Source of the DNA: Ascochyta rabiei
Lineage: Eukaryota; Ascomycota; Dothideomycetes; Pleosporales; Didymellaceae
Length of the DNA: 64,000 nucleotides
Assembly: GCF_004011695.2 (NCBI RefSeq)
Contig: NC_082423.1
Span: 1,302,001 to 1,366,000 of the forward strand
Reading direction: 5' to 3'
Below, one piece after another: positions 1 to 10,076 of this stretch. The notes under the pieces were generated by a model. The model was not told where the DNA came from. It saw only the letters and a list, made by a program, of their open reading frames with translations, and did not search any database. The position numbers and the translations under genes are program-made. Position 1 is the first letter of the stretch. The number at the start of each line of letters is the position of its first letter.

Positions 1-716
1 ACGACCATAAAGAGAAGTTAGACCTTAACATTCTTAGGACAGCTGCCTACAATGTTATATTAGGACTACTATAGTTATAAGAGCATAATCTACACATTAA
101 CTAGAAAAAGCAACAAATCTTGTTTAACAGATGTAAGCACTATATAGCTGCACTAATACCTACGCAACATACGCCGCAGTTAGTAGATAAGAAGAAGATT
201 AATAATATCTCTTTAACACATAAGACGCGCTAAGATAGAGCAGTTGGCTACAACGTAAAAGAACAACAGTTAGTAGTTAAGGAGAAGGACAGTGCACCTC
301 CTAACATCCTAGATAAATATAAGAGTTATATAGAACTCTTCTAGTATAAGAAGACTATAAAGGTATTACCGCAGCACAAACTATAGGACTGCGACATTAA
401 GCTCTAGGAAGGGAAGGAACCGCCCTTTAAACATATATACGGACTCTTAGAAAAGGAACTTAAGGTACTATACAAGTACATTAAGGAAAACCTTAAGAAA
501 GGATTTATTAGAGAATTAGAATCCCTAGCAGGATTTCCTATTACCTTTACAGCTAAGAAGGACGGCTTACTACGCCTATGTGTTGACTACCAAAAGCTTA
601 ACAACATTACAATTAAGAATTAATACCTGCTACTAAACATTAAGGAGTTATAAGACAGACTTAGTAGAGCACAGTACTTTACTACACTTAACTTACGCAG
701 AGCGTACAACCTTATA

Positions 717-2579
717 ACGTACTCCACAGGTAAGCGGATCAAACAGGTAAGCGGATCACTCTGCCAAGACCACACCAAACCTCCACCTTACCACGCAATG
801 CCTTAACAACAACATTAATCTACGCCCTTAAGAGAAGCTGCGATACAGCTTGCGCTTTAGGCAATTAAACAAGACGCAACGCTTACTCTATAACGCGCTG
901 CAGCTATATATAACACGCCTTACAGCACACTACATGCTTAATATACAGGACAACCTACACAAGCTAATTATACGCCAGTTTAACAGATTATAGACTAGAC
1001 TAAGGAGGACGTGATTGCTAAGTACATCCTTAAGCTAGATGTATAAGGATTTGCCCCTTAGCTGGCTGCTGTAGCTAATATAGCTAATTCTTTACGTACT
1101 AAGCGTAATATAGGCCATGTTAGCATAAACTAGCCTAACACATTTGTTAAGCGCCGCCCTAACCTTAAAGTAAGGTTTAATTGCAAGTACAACTACAAGA
1201 GAGCCCTCTGTAAGGATCTAGAGATTATTAGGGGCTAGTTTAGGCTTATAGCAAATGTTAAAGCTAAGTATAGTATCTAGGACAATAACACGTACAACTT
1301 TAATAAGACAGGCTTTATAATAGGCTAGATATTAACAGGAGTAGTTGTTACAGGCTTAAAGCGTTAAGGACAGCTAAAGGCAGTGCAGTAGGGTAATTAA
1401 GAGTAGACAACGGTTATACAGGGCATTAATGGCACAGGGTAGGCTATTCTACCCTTTATTATCTTTAAAGGCCGCAACTACCTCTCTGCCTAGTATAAAG
1501 AGGACAATCTGCCCTATAACTAGGTTATTAGAGTCTCTAAGAACAGATAGACTACTAACAAGCTTAGTCTAGACTGGTTAAAGCACTTTAATGCCTATAC
1601 AAAGACGCGCACCTAAGAAGTATACTAGCTGCTCCTTATTAACAGCCATAAGAGCCACAACTCCCTTAACTTCTAACAATACTGTAAGGAAGCAAAGATT
1701 GTTATACTGTGTATACCTCTACACTTATCTTACCTCTTATAACTACTAGATATAGGTTGTTTTACCCCTCTAAAGAAGGTATATAGGCGCTAAGCTAAGA
1801 ATCTTATACGCAACTATATTACTTATATTACTAAAACTAAGTTCCTACTATGCTTTATAGACGCCTATAAGGAGACATTTACTTCTAGTAATATCTAAGG
1901 AGGCTTCTAAGGCGCTAGAATAGTCCCCCTTAACCTAGAACGGGTTATAATAGGTCTTGATGTCCGCCTACGTACCCTACCGCTACCTACTGTAGAAGAT
2001 AAGCCCTAGCAGTCCTAAACCCTAAGCACTACCCTGCAATTAGGGTCGCAATTAACGCTGGTTTAAGAGAGGATTTAAAGGCATGCAAGCAGCTTACCAA
2101 CTTTAATAGTTAAGGCCTTTAAAAAGCTTACTAAAGGCGCAGCTATAGTAGCGTATAAGCTAGTGTTAGCTTAAAGAGAGATTACTAGGCTTTAAGCAGC
2201 AAATAAGGCTGCTACGCGACGTAAATCGCATAAAAGAAAGCAATTACAGCAGAAGGGAGTCCTAACAGCTAAGGAAGGCCTTTAATTAACTACTCTAACT
2301 AAGTTTAGGGCGCGTGGTAATAGTAAGAAGGCAAAGAAGCAAGTGCGCGCTAAAGGAGGGGAAGTAACCCAAAGACGCTGTACAAAGTGCTACAACGTTA
2401 GACATAACTTGCGTACATGTAAGAAGGCTGTAGAAGATGTTTCTAAATAATATTATGTACTGCACTACTGTATACAAGGCTAAAGTGGGCTAATGCGAGC
2501 TATAATAGGGTAGAAATTTGGTGTGGTCTTAGCAGAGTAATCCGCTTACCTGTTTAATCCGCTTACCTGTGGAGTACGT
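717..2579 (+). mobile_element. Fot1/pogo-type DNA transposon, copy 1 (complete, RIP-mutated)
   Basis: This 1,863-bp element has about 63-bp terminal inverted repeats starting ACGTACTCCAC and is flanked by TA on both sides (715-716 and 2580-2581), the expected target duplication of Tc1/mariner-pogo elements. Each terminus holds two direct copies of a 17-bp block ending AAGCGGATCAAAC. The decayed transposase reads on the plus strand with DDE-family segments such as YNFNKTGFIIG, IQGINGTG, LDWLKHFNAYTK and LLLINSHKSHNSLNF. A Cys/His knuckle-like stretch lies near 2380-2420. It interrupts the Gypsy-A reverse transcriptase. Many TAG/TAA codons break the frame. Confidence 0.9.
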
Positions 2580-2581
2580 TA

Positions 2582-4320
2582 CGCATAAAGGAAGGCAAGG
2601 AATAGAAGACAGCATTTAGAACCTGTTACAGTTACTACAAGTACCTGGTTATGCTATTTAGGCTGACTAATGCACTAGCTACGTGCTAGGCTCTAATTAA
2701 CAACGTGTTAAGAGCGTACCTAGACAGAACAACAGTAGTATACCTTAATAATATCCTAGTGTACAGTAAGACACTAGAAGAACACATAATCCACGTTAAG
2801 GAAGTGTTAGACTACCTAGGAAGGGCAGACCTCTACCTAAAACTAGAGAAATGCGAATGGCATAAGGAAGAAGTAGAGTTCCTTAGCTATATTATAGGAA
2901 GATATAGAGTAAAGATAAGCCTAAAGAAGATTTAGGTTATAAAGGATTAGCTAACGCTAAAAACAGTTAAGGGAATCTAGAAATTCCTTAGCTTTGTTAA
3001 CTTTAACCGACGCTTTATTAAGGACTACTCCACAAAAGCACTACTGCTTACCAAGCTAACGCAGAAGGACGTCCCATTTAAATAGGAACAAGCATAAGAA
3101 GATTCCTTCTAGTTACTTAAGCAAGTATGCGTAGAACCACCTACAATAATCACCTTTAAGAGTGGAAAGCTACTTTAGATTAAAACTAATGCCTTAGATC
3201 TAGTATTAGGAGCTTATGTAACGTAAGAACAAGATAGCCTATAGCACCTAATCGCCTACTATTTATAAAAGTTTATAGGACTAGAAGAAAATTACAATGT
3301 GTATAACAAAGAACTTATAGCAATTGTATTAGCCCTAGAACATTAGAGAATCTATGTAGAGAGTTGTTTAGACCTTACTATATACACAGACCACAAGAAC
3401 CTAGTTTATTTCACAACAACTAAGGTTCTTAACAGAAGACAAGTTAGATAGTTAGAGTTACTAGGAAGATACAAGTTTAAGATACTGTATACCCTAGGAA
3501 AGGACAATAGAAGAGCTAACGCACTTAGTTAACAACACAACCTTGCTAGAACTAAGACAATTAATAAGCACGCTATACTCAGAATTAACAAGGATAGATC
3601 CTTAGGACTATTACAGCAGCTTAACAACATAATGCAAGTTCAACAGAAGCAGCGCATCCCGTCGTAAGTACTAGAGGAACTTTAAGAAGAAATTATAGCT
3701 AGTTATTACAACAACCTACTACACAGACACCCTAGAATCACGTACATAATAGAACTTATTAAAAGACATTACAAGTTTAAGAACATAAAAGATAAGGTTA
3801 CTAAGTATATTAAGAACTATGTTAATTATTAACAAAACAAGTACAGTACACACATAAAATATAGAGAAATGTAGGCTATAGAGCCGCTAACAGCACTATA
3901 GACAAACATTACTATAGACTTTGTTACGCAACTACCTGTCTCTAAGGACCCTGTTACAGGATATGCCTACAACGCAATCTTTGTTATAGTAGACAGATTC
4001 ACTAAACACGCTAAGATAATACCTTTTTAATGCAATTATACTGCTAAGCAACTAGCCTAAGTATTCCTAGATTAAGTGATTAGGTACCACAGTATACTGG
4101 AATCTATTATTAGCAATTAAGATAAGCTCTTTACGTTAAACTATTAGACTACGCTGTTAGCAGCTATAGGTACTAAGAAGAAGCTATTAACTGCCTACTA
4201 TCCGCAGACGGATAGAGAGACTAAAAGAACAAATTAGACTATAGAAACATACCTACAGATATACAGCAACTAGCAGCAAGACAACTAGGTTTTACTGTTA
4301 CCTATAGCACAGATTGCGTA
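2582..4320 (+). pseudogene. Gypsy-A pol fragment: reverse transcriptase, RNase H, integrase
   Basis: This is the middle of the Gypsy-A polyprotein between the two Fot insertions. It contains the palm motif (about 2735-2775), the thumb/connection, an RNase H region (ALDLVLGA about 3190, IYTDHKNLVYF about 3377) and an HHCC-type integrase zinc region followed by the catalytic core (NITMDFVTQLP-like, about 3905-3935; TAYYPQTDRETERTN-like, about 4190-4230). The only stretch open beyond 70 codons is 2705-2935. Stops are mostly TAG at Trp sites and TAA/TAG at Gln sites. Not functional. Confidence 0.85.
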
Positions 4321-4322
4321 TA

Positions 4323-6185
4323 ACGTACTCCACGGGTAAGCGGATCAAACGGGTAAGCGGATCACTCTGCCAAGACCACACTAAACCTCCACCTTACCAC
4401 GCAATGCCTCAACAACAATATTAATCTACGCCCTAAAAACAAGCTGTAATACAGCTTGCGCTCTAGGCAATTAAACAAGACGTAACGCTTATCCTGTAAC
4501 GCGCTGCAGCTATATATAACGCGCCTTACAGCACACTACACGCTTAATACACAGGACAACCTGTACAAGCTAATTATACGCCAGTTTAACAGATTATAGA
4601 CTAGACTAAGGAGGACGTAATTGCTAAGTACATCCTTAAGCTAGATACACAAGGATTTGCCCCTTAGCTAGCTGCTGTAGCTAATATAGCTAATTCTTTG
4701 CGTGCTAAGCGTAATATAGGCTATGTTAGCATAAACTAGCCTAACACGTTTATTAAGCGCCGCCCTAACCTTAAAGTAAGGTTTAATCGCAAGTACAACT
4801 ACAAGAGAGCCCTCTGTACGGATCTAGAGATTATTAGGGGCTAGTTTAGGCTTGTAGCGAATGTTAAAGCTAAGTATAGTATCTAGGACAATAACACGTA
4901 TAACTTTAATAAGACAGGCTTTATAATAGGCTAGATATTAACAGAAGTAGTTGTTAAAGGCTTAGAGCGTTAAGGACAGCTAAAGGCAGTACAGTAGGGT
5001 AATTAAGAGTAGACAACGGTTATACAGGGCATTAATGGTATAGGGTAGGCTATTCTACCCTTTATTATCTTTAAAGGCTGCAACTACCTCTCTGCCTAGT
5101 ATAAAGAGGACAATCTGCCCTATAACTGGGTTATTAGAGTCTCTAAGAACAGATAGACTACTAACAAGCTTAGTCTAGACTGGTTAAAGCACTTTAATGC
5201 CTATACAAAGACGCGCACCTAAGAAGTATACTAGCTGCTCCTTATTAACAGCCATAAGAGCCACAACTCCCTTAACTTCTAACAATACTGTAAGGAAGCA
5301 AAGATTGTTATACTGTGTATACCTCTACACTTATCTTACCTCTTATAACTACTAGATATAGGTTGTTTTACCCCTCTAAAGAAGGTATATAGGCGCTAAG
5401 CTAAGAATCTTATACGCAACTATATTACTTATATTACTAAAACTAAGTTCCTACTATGCTTTATAGACGCCTATAAGGAGACATTTACTTCTAGTAATAT
5501 CTAAGGAGGCTTCTAAGGCGCTAGAATAGTCCCCCTTAACCTAGAACGGGTTATAATAGGTCTTGATGTCCGCCTACGTACCCTACCGCTACCTACTGTA
5601 GAAGATAAGCCCTAGCAGTCCTAAACCCTAAGCACTACCCTGCAATTAGGGTCGCAATCAACGCTGGTTTAAGAGAGGATTTAAAGGCATGTAAGCAGCT
5701 TACCAACTTTAATAGTTAAGGCCTTTAAAAAGCTTACTAAAGGCGCAGCTATAGTAGCGTATAAGCTAGTGTTAGCTTAAAGGGAGATTACTAGGCTTTA
5801 AGCAGCAAATAAGGCTGCTACGCGACGTAAATTGCATAAAAGAAAGCAAATACAGCAGGAGAGAGTCCTAACAGCTAAGGAAGGCCTTTAATTAACTACT
5901 CTAACTAAGTTTAGGGCGCATAGTAATAGTAAGAAGGCAAAGAAGTAAGTGCGCGCTAAAGGAGGAGAAGTAACCTAAAGACGCTGTACAAAGTGCTACA
6001 ACGTTAGACATAACTTACGTACATGTAAGAAGGCTGTAGAAGATGTTTCTAAATAATATTATGTACTGCACTACTGTATATAAGGCTAAAGTGGGCTAAT
6101 GCAAGCTATAATAGGGTAGAAATTTAGTGTGGTCTTAGCAGAGTGATCCGCTTACCTGTTTAATCCGCTTACCCGTAGAGTACGT
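4323..6185 (+). mobile_element. Fot1/pogo-type DNA transposon, copy 2 (complete, RIP-mutated)
   Basis: This is the same element as copy 1, with the same 1,863-bp length, orientation and TIRs, flanked by TA at 4321-4322 and 6186-6187. It sits in the integrase region of the same Gypsy-A copy. Differences from copy 1 are almost all C/T or G/A, as expected of independent RIP after a recent duplication. Each terminus carries two subterminal GGGTAAGCGGATCAAAC-type blocks. Confidence 0.9.
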
Positions 6186-6187
6186 TA

Positions 6188-6760
6188 ACAACAAATTATT
6201 AGAAGTAATAGGCACAACGCTGTTCTTCGCAAATTACAGGAGACACCTAAATCTCTTTACCAGAAGTCTAAAAACAACAGTTTAGACTAAATTAGCAATA
6301 TCCTCAGTAGCTAAACTAAAGGAAGTACACTAGAAATTGCTAGAAAACATTAGTAAGGCTTAAGAACAAGCAATCTCTTATATTAACCAGAAAAGAAAAA
6401 TAGCACCTTAGCTAAAAGAGGGGGATAAAGTCTACCTCCTTATAAAAAACCTTTAAACGCAAAGACTAACAAAAAAACTAGACTACGTTAAAGTTAGACC
6501 CTTTTTTATTTCTAAACAGATAAGCTTAGTTAACTACAGACTTAACCTGCTAAAGGATGCAAAGATCTATCTAGTGTTCCACATATCCCTGTTAGAACCA
6601 GCTAACTCTAGAACGCCTATCCAGTAGAACTTCTATTATTAAGCCAACAGTAAAGATAAATAGGAAGTTAAAAAAATAGTAACATATAAAGGAAATGGCA
6701 ACTAACAAAGGTATCTAGTTAAATAGTTAGGATACCTAGACTTAGAAAACACATAGGAGC
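6188..6760 (+). pseudogene. Gypsy-A integrase C-terminus and chromodomain fragment
   Basis: The reading resumes from the integrase core after Fot copy 2. A stretch reading YINQKRKIAP and EGDKVYLL-like (about 6395-6440) is typical of Gypsy integrase C-termini. A chromodomain-like segment (YLVKWLGY-type, Trp sites now TAG, about 6712-6755) follows. The chromodomain is split by the solo LTR at 6761. Confidence 0.75.
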
Positions 6761-6957
6761 TGTTAGGCCCACTCCTTCCGCTTGTTCCGCATAAGGAGCC
6801 AAGGGTCCGATTGCGTAGCAGGGGTGGCGTAACTATATAGCCTACGTGAATTGCTCTGATCATTTCAGCAGCGATTCGTCTCTCCATAACCTGCAAATAC
6901 ACACTCCATCTTCAAATGCTTAATAACGTGCCACCCCTCTGAAAAGAGATCCTGACA
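6761..6957 (+). mobile_element. Small solo LTR (197 bp), barely RIP-mutated
   Basis: The sequence starts TGTTAGG and ends CCTGACA, inverted TG...CA ends. It is flanked by perfect 5-bp duplications GGAGC (6756-6760 and 6958-6962). Comparing the antisense Gypsy-A copy near 57.95-58.0 kb shows the host element lacks this insert. It keeps many TCA, TGA, TGG and CCA triplets that are scarce in the surrounding sequence, so it is younger than the RIP or too short to be a target. Internal part of the parent element not seen here. Confidence 0.78.
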
Positions 6958-6962
6958 GGAGC

Positions 6963-7581
6963 CACCTACACATCTTAAGAGTTACTGCTAATTAGTACGC
7001 GAGTACTATAGTTCGCTACAGACTCTTTAATTAAGCTAAGGGTACCCTAGGTAGCCGGCGAAGCACACATGCCAATGGACGCCGCAGGACAGTTAGGATT
7101 AACTTCCTTAGCTAGGTCTAACTTGCCTGCCTTAACCATCCTATTTACTAAACACAGCGCCTTTTGCTACGCGCGTTCATTTGCCTATTTTAGGATTTTC
7201 TTAATACGCAACAGTTGCGCAATAACAGTTATAAGGAGTAACTTGTCTTCTTCTACCTTCTTTTTATACTCCTTGTAAGTCTTATCTAATAATAACTAAG
7301 ACATGTTTATATATAGCTTACTAGCCTTTATACACTTAGCACACTTTAGACCTTTTAGACTATCTAGCATAATGTAGCACTTGTAGCTGCTAAAGAAACA
7401 ACAATTATAGGGGACTTTAGTAGGTGTATTAGCTTAATAGATTTCTAATATAAGATAGATGTTGTAAGCGTATAAGGACATCTTAACTTATAGGTTACTA
7501 GATATAGAGATTGTAGATTATATAAATCTCTAAAATATAATTACGTAGTTTAAGGACAAACTAAAGAGGAAGGGGGGATAG
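6963..7581 (+). pseudogene. Gypsy-A 3' untranslated/tail region and polypurine tract
   Basis: This stretch matches, in reverse complement, the start of the antisense Gypsy-A copy (about 57359-57900). It ends in a purine tract (AGAGGAAGGGGGGA) directly before the 3' LTR, the usual plus-strand primer. Short open stretches here are broken on inspection. Confidence 0.65.
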
Positions 7582-8075
7582 TGTTACAATCCTGTGCAGA
7601 GGAAGCGGCACAGCAACAAGTATTGTCCAACTAAACCCCTAACTCCTCCCTAAAGGAACAACAAGTAGAGAAAGACAGAACACCTAGGGTTGTTACGTAA
7701 CTGCTTGTTAACAAGCATAACGTACATAACTGCTTATTAATAAGCATAGTATAATATGCTTGTCTATAAGCACCCTTATGTATTTTATTAGACTAACTCT
7801 AGTTACTTGTTAATAAGCATTATATCTCCTTAGTATATAGATTACAGGAACACAACCCTTATAGTTTGTGTTTAACTTTATTAATTAACTTTGTTATTAG
7901 AATATCTTAACCCTGCTTATAAAACAGATAGTCTACTCTATACCCCTCCTTACAACCCTAGTCGCCACAGTCTTTAACTAGACAACTACCCCTTTAAGAA
8001 CCCCTGCACGTACTTATCCCTAAGACCTAATTGAACAATCACTTACGGACTTTGTCTAAAGTGTGAAACTTAATA
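7582..8075 (+). repeat. 3' LTR of Gypsy-A
   Basis: It begins TGTTACAATCC after the polypurine tract. It is homologous to reverse-complement LTRs at 8955-9441 and 56875-57358, sharing the purine-rich start, palindromic GCTTGTTAACAAGC-type blocks (about 7708-7765) and the ACAGTCTTTAACTA region. The downstream end is set by alignment to the copy at 56875 and is uncertain by about 15 bp. Confidence 0.7.
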
Positions 8076-8610
8076 GTAGGGATTCCTTCTCTTTTTATAA
8101 AGAAAAGAAGAAATAACTAAAAGAGAGCTTGTTATTGCACAGGCAGAGGTACCTAGTCTCTATCTGCTTTTTAAGGCTGAAAAACAAGGAAAAAGGCAGT
8201 CTTAGCTTTACTAATCTTGCCTTTCTTCTATTCTTACTAGCCTAACTAGTTGACCTCTAGGAGTAGAAAGAAGAGGTAAAAAGTAGAAAGCTAAGGAAAG
8301 GCTTGTTGCTATTTAGTGGAGATAGGATGTTTTGTTATTTTTGTGTTCTTTTAGATATAATCTAAGAAGATAATATAAGATAAGATTTTTGTTGCAGGGG
8401 TAGTCTGTGCTCTGCAAATCTGAATTTTTTTGCAACAGAACAGGTTGGATAACCAGGCAACGTGCAGCAACCAGACGCCTAGAGGCTCTAGGAAGTTCAG
8501 GATAGTATATCCTCGCTTGGTTAAGATAGATTCTAATGTTTTTTTTTGGTTTGCAGGGCACTATGTCGAAATTTCGCTTTGTTGTGTTGCAATGTAATCT
8601 TTTCTTTAAA
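8076..8610 (-). mobile_element. Isolated 5' end of a Tad-type LINE (reverse orientation)
   Basis: It is the reverse complement of the 5' end of the full LINE at 31410-31940. Both carry the tract near the CTATGTCGAAATTTC / CTTTGTTGTGTTG start and the block with GCCTAGAGGCTCTAGGAAG. The open stretch 8313-8561 is part of this leader, not a gene. LINE relics normally keep the 3' end, so a lone 5' end points to a later deletion or rearrangement. Confidence 0.75.
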
Positions 8611-8954
8611 TAGATTAAAATCTCTTATCTATACATCTATATTGTCTAAAGTTTTACTAGCTTAGTACTGCTATACGAAGAGTTTAATCTTAGTATACAT
8701 TTTACTACGCATATAGCTAGCTGCAAGAACTACTTATTTAATCTTCGGAACCTTCTTACCTTACAAGGTAAAGAAGAGGTCTTACTAAATAAGTTAGTTG
8801 TTAAGCTTATTACAGTTGCTGTAGTAAAGGTTAGAATTGTTAACGTTTATAGTGCTGGTAGTAATAGTTGCATCTATGTTAACGTTGCTAGACGCAGAGT
8901 TACTAGGGGTAGCACAGCATCCTGTAGAGGTACTTATCTTAGCGGTGTTTAAAA
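8611..8954. other. Unassigned AT-rich repeat-like DNA
   Basis: RIP-like base composition (CTA, TTA and TAG abundant) with no open frame and no match to the other elements that I could recognise. Probably a transposon remnant. Confidence 0.4.
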
Positions 8955-9441
8955 TATTAAAGTTATACTTTAGTTAAAGACTGTAGGGACTAATTCTATT
9001 AGTTTTTAGGGATAAGTATAGGTACTGGACTAGTAAGGGTAATTAACTAAATAAAGCTTGTAAAGATAGAGTGTAATAAGTGGTATAGAGTAGACTGTCT
9101 AGCTTAAGAGCAGGTTAAGATTCTAAAGACAAACTTAATTAACAAGGTTAAACACGAACTATAATGGTTATGTTCCTACTATCTATATACTAAGGAGATA
9201 CAATGCTTATTAATAAGTAACTAGAGTTAGTCTAATAGAATGCATAAGGGTGCTTGTTAATAAGCATATTATACTATGCTTGTTAACAAGTAGTTACGTA
9301 TGTTATGCTTGATAACAAGCAGTTACGTAACAACCCTTTCTATTCTGTCCTTCTCCACTTTTCGTTCCTTTAGGGCGGAGTTAGTGGTCTTAGTTGGTTA
9401 GTACTTATGTTTGTGCTGTGCCCCAGCCTAGGATCGTAACA
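8955..9441 (-). repeat. Solo LTR of Gypsy-A, reverse orientation
   Basis: This is the reverse complement of the LTR at 7582 and parallel to 56875-57358. It reads from TATTAAAG (a mutated TGTTGAAG end) through GGAGATACAATGCTTATTAA to GGATCGTAACA. No clear target duplication remains. Neither flank carries Gypsy-A internal sequence, hence solo. Confidence 0.72.
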
Positions 9442-9735
9442 TATACACAAACTAAGAAATTATAGCTACTCTAGCTTTTATTTTAGAGACTATAGTAAGC
9501 ATACGCAAGTAGTACCTATAACAAATAACAGACACCTAAAATCCTTTGTTTACTACTAAGAGTATAGGCTCTTACTATAGAACTATAAACACATATTTAC
9601 TATCCCTTTACACAAATCACTCCTTAAATTACTAGAGTAGATGAACTGCTCTTGTCTTATGTACTCTTAGACTTACGTAGGACATTAAACTAATTTATTA
9701 ATCAACTATTTGATTAATTAATACTTAAATCCTAA
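9442..9735 (+). mobile_element. 3' end of a Tad-type LINE, 5'-truncated
   Basis: It matches the 3' end of the full LINE at about 37270-37520 (CTACTCTAGCTTTTATTTTAGA, the AGTCTTAGACTTAC block, then a TTAATTAAT-rich tail). It is followed by about 170 bp of unassigned AT-rich DNA up to the Copia element at 9904. Confidence 0.7.
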
Positions 9736-9903
9736 ATATCTAAGCCTACTCCTTCTTATGCCTTTAAACCTTTAAGTATAGGAGAGAATAAGAGGTATTA
9801 ACTAGGGTGTAGGATAGAAACAGGATGTAAAGGCACTAAGCTAGATATTATTTAGGTTAGGAACCTTAAGAAGGACTAGTGCCTTATATATAATGTACCT
9901 AAG

Positions 9904-10076
9904 TGTTAGATGGTATAATGAATGTGTGATGAGGTAACTTAATAATATTAATGGTTGTTCTGTGTTCCTGTTCCCCTGTTTTCAGTAAGATTTAGGTTCT
10001 TCGCTAGTGTGCCAAGCCTATCGGTCCCTGCTTAATTGTACAGATCCGACCTTGCTAGAGCTTGTTCTATCTAACA
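9904..10076 (-). repeat. Copia-1 3' LTR
   Basis: 173 bp with TG...CA ends. Near-identical to 14843-15015 and 19244-19416, differing mainly at C/T and G/A sites. Confidence 0.9.

Larger units (their letters stand above)
1..8075 (+). mobile_element. Gypsy-A: RIP-degraded Ty3/Gypsy chromovirus, 5' end outside the window
   Basis: This is the 3' part of an LTR retrotransposon on the plus strand. The reading order is reverse transcriptase (about 280-716, continuing at 2582), RNase H (about 3160-3530), integrase (about 3640-4320) and integrase C-terminus plus chromodomain (6188-6760). A purine tract (7563-7579) and an LTR (from 7582) follow. The polymerase motif reads VVYLNNILVYSK, a YLDDILVY-type box with D to N changes. 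Trp and Gln codons are repeatedly TAG or TAA, as expected of RIP. Two Fot-type transposons (717-2579 and 4323-6185) and a solo LTR (6761-6957) interrupt it, and the pol reading resumes correctly after each. The same family lies antisense at 56875-62040. No part can encode a working protein. Confidence 0.88.
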
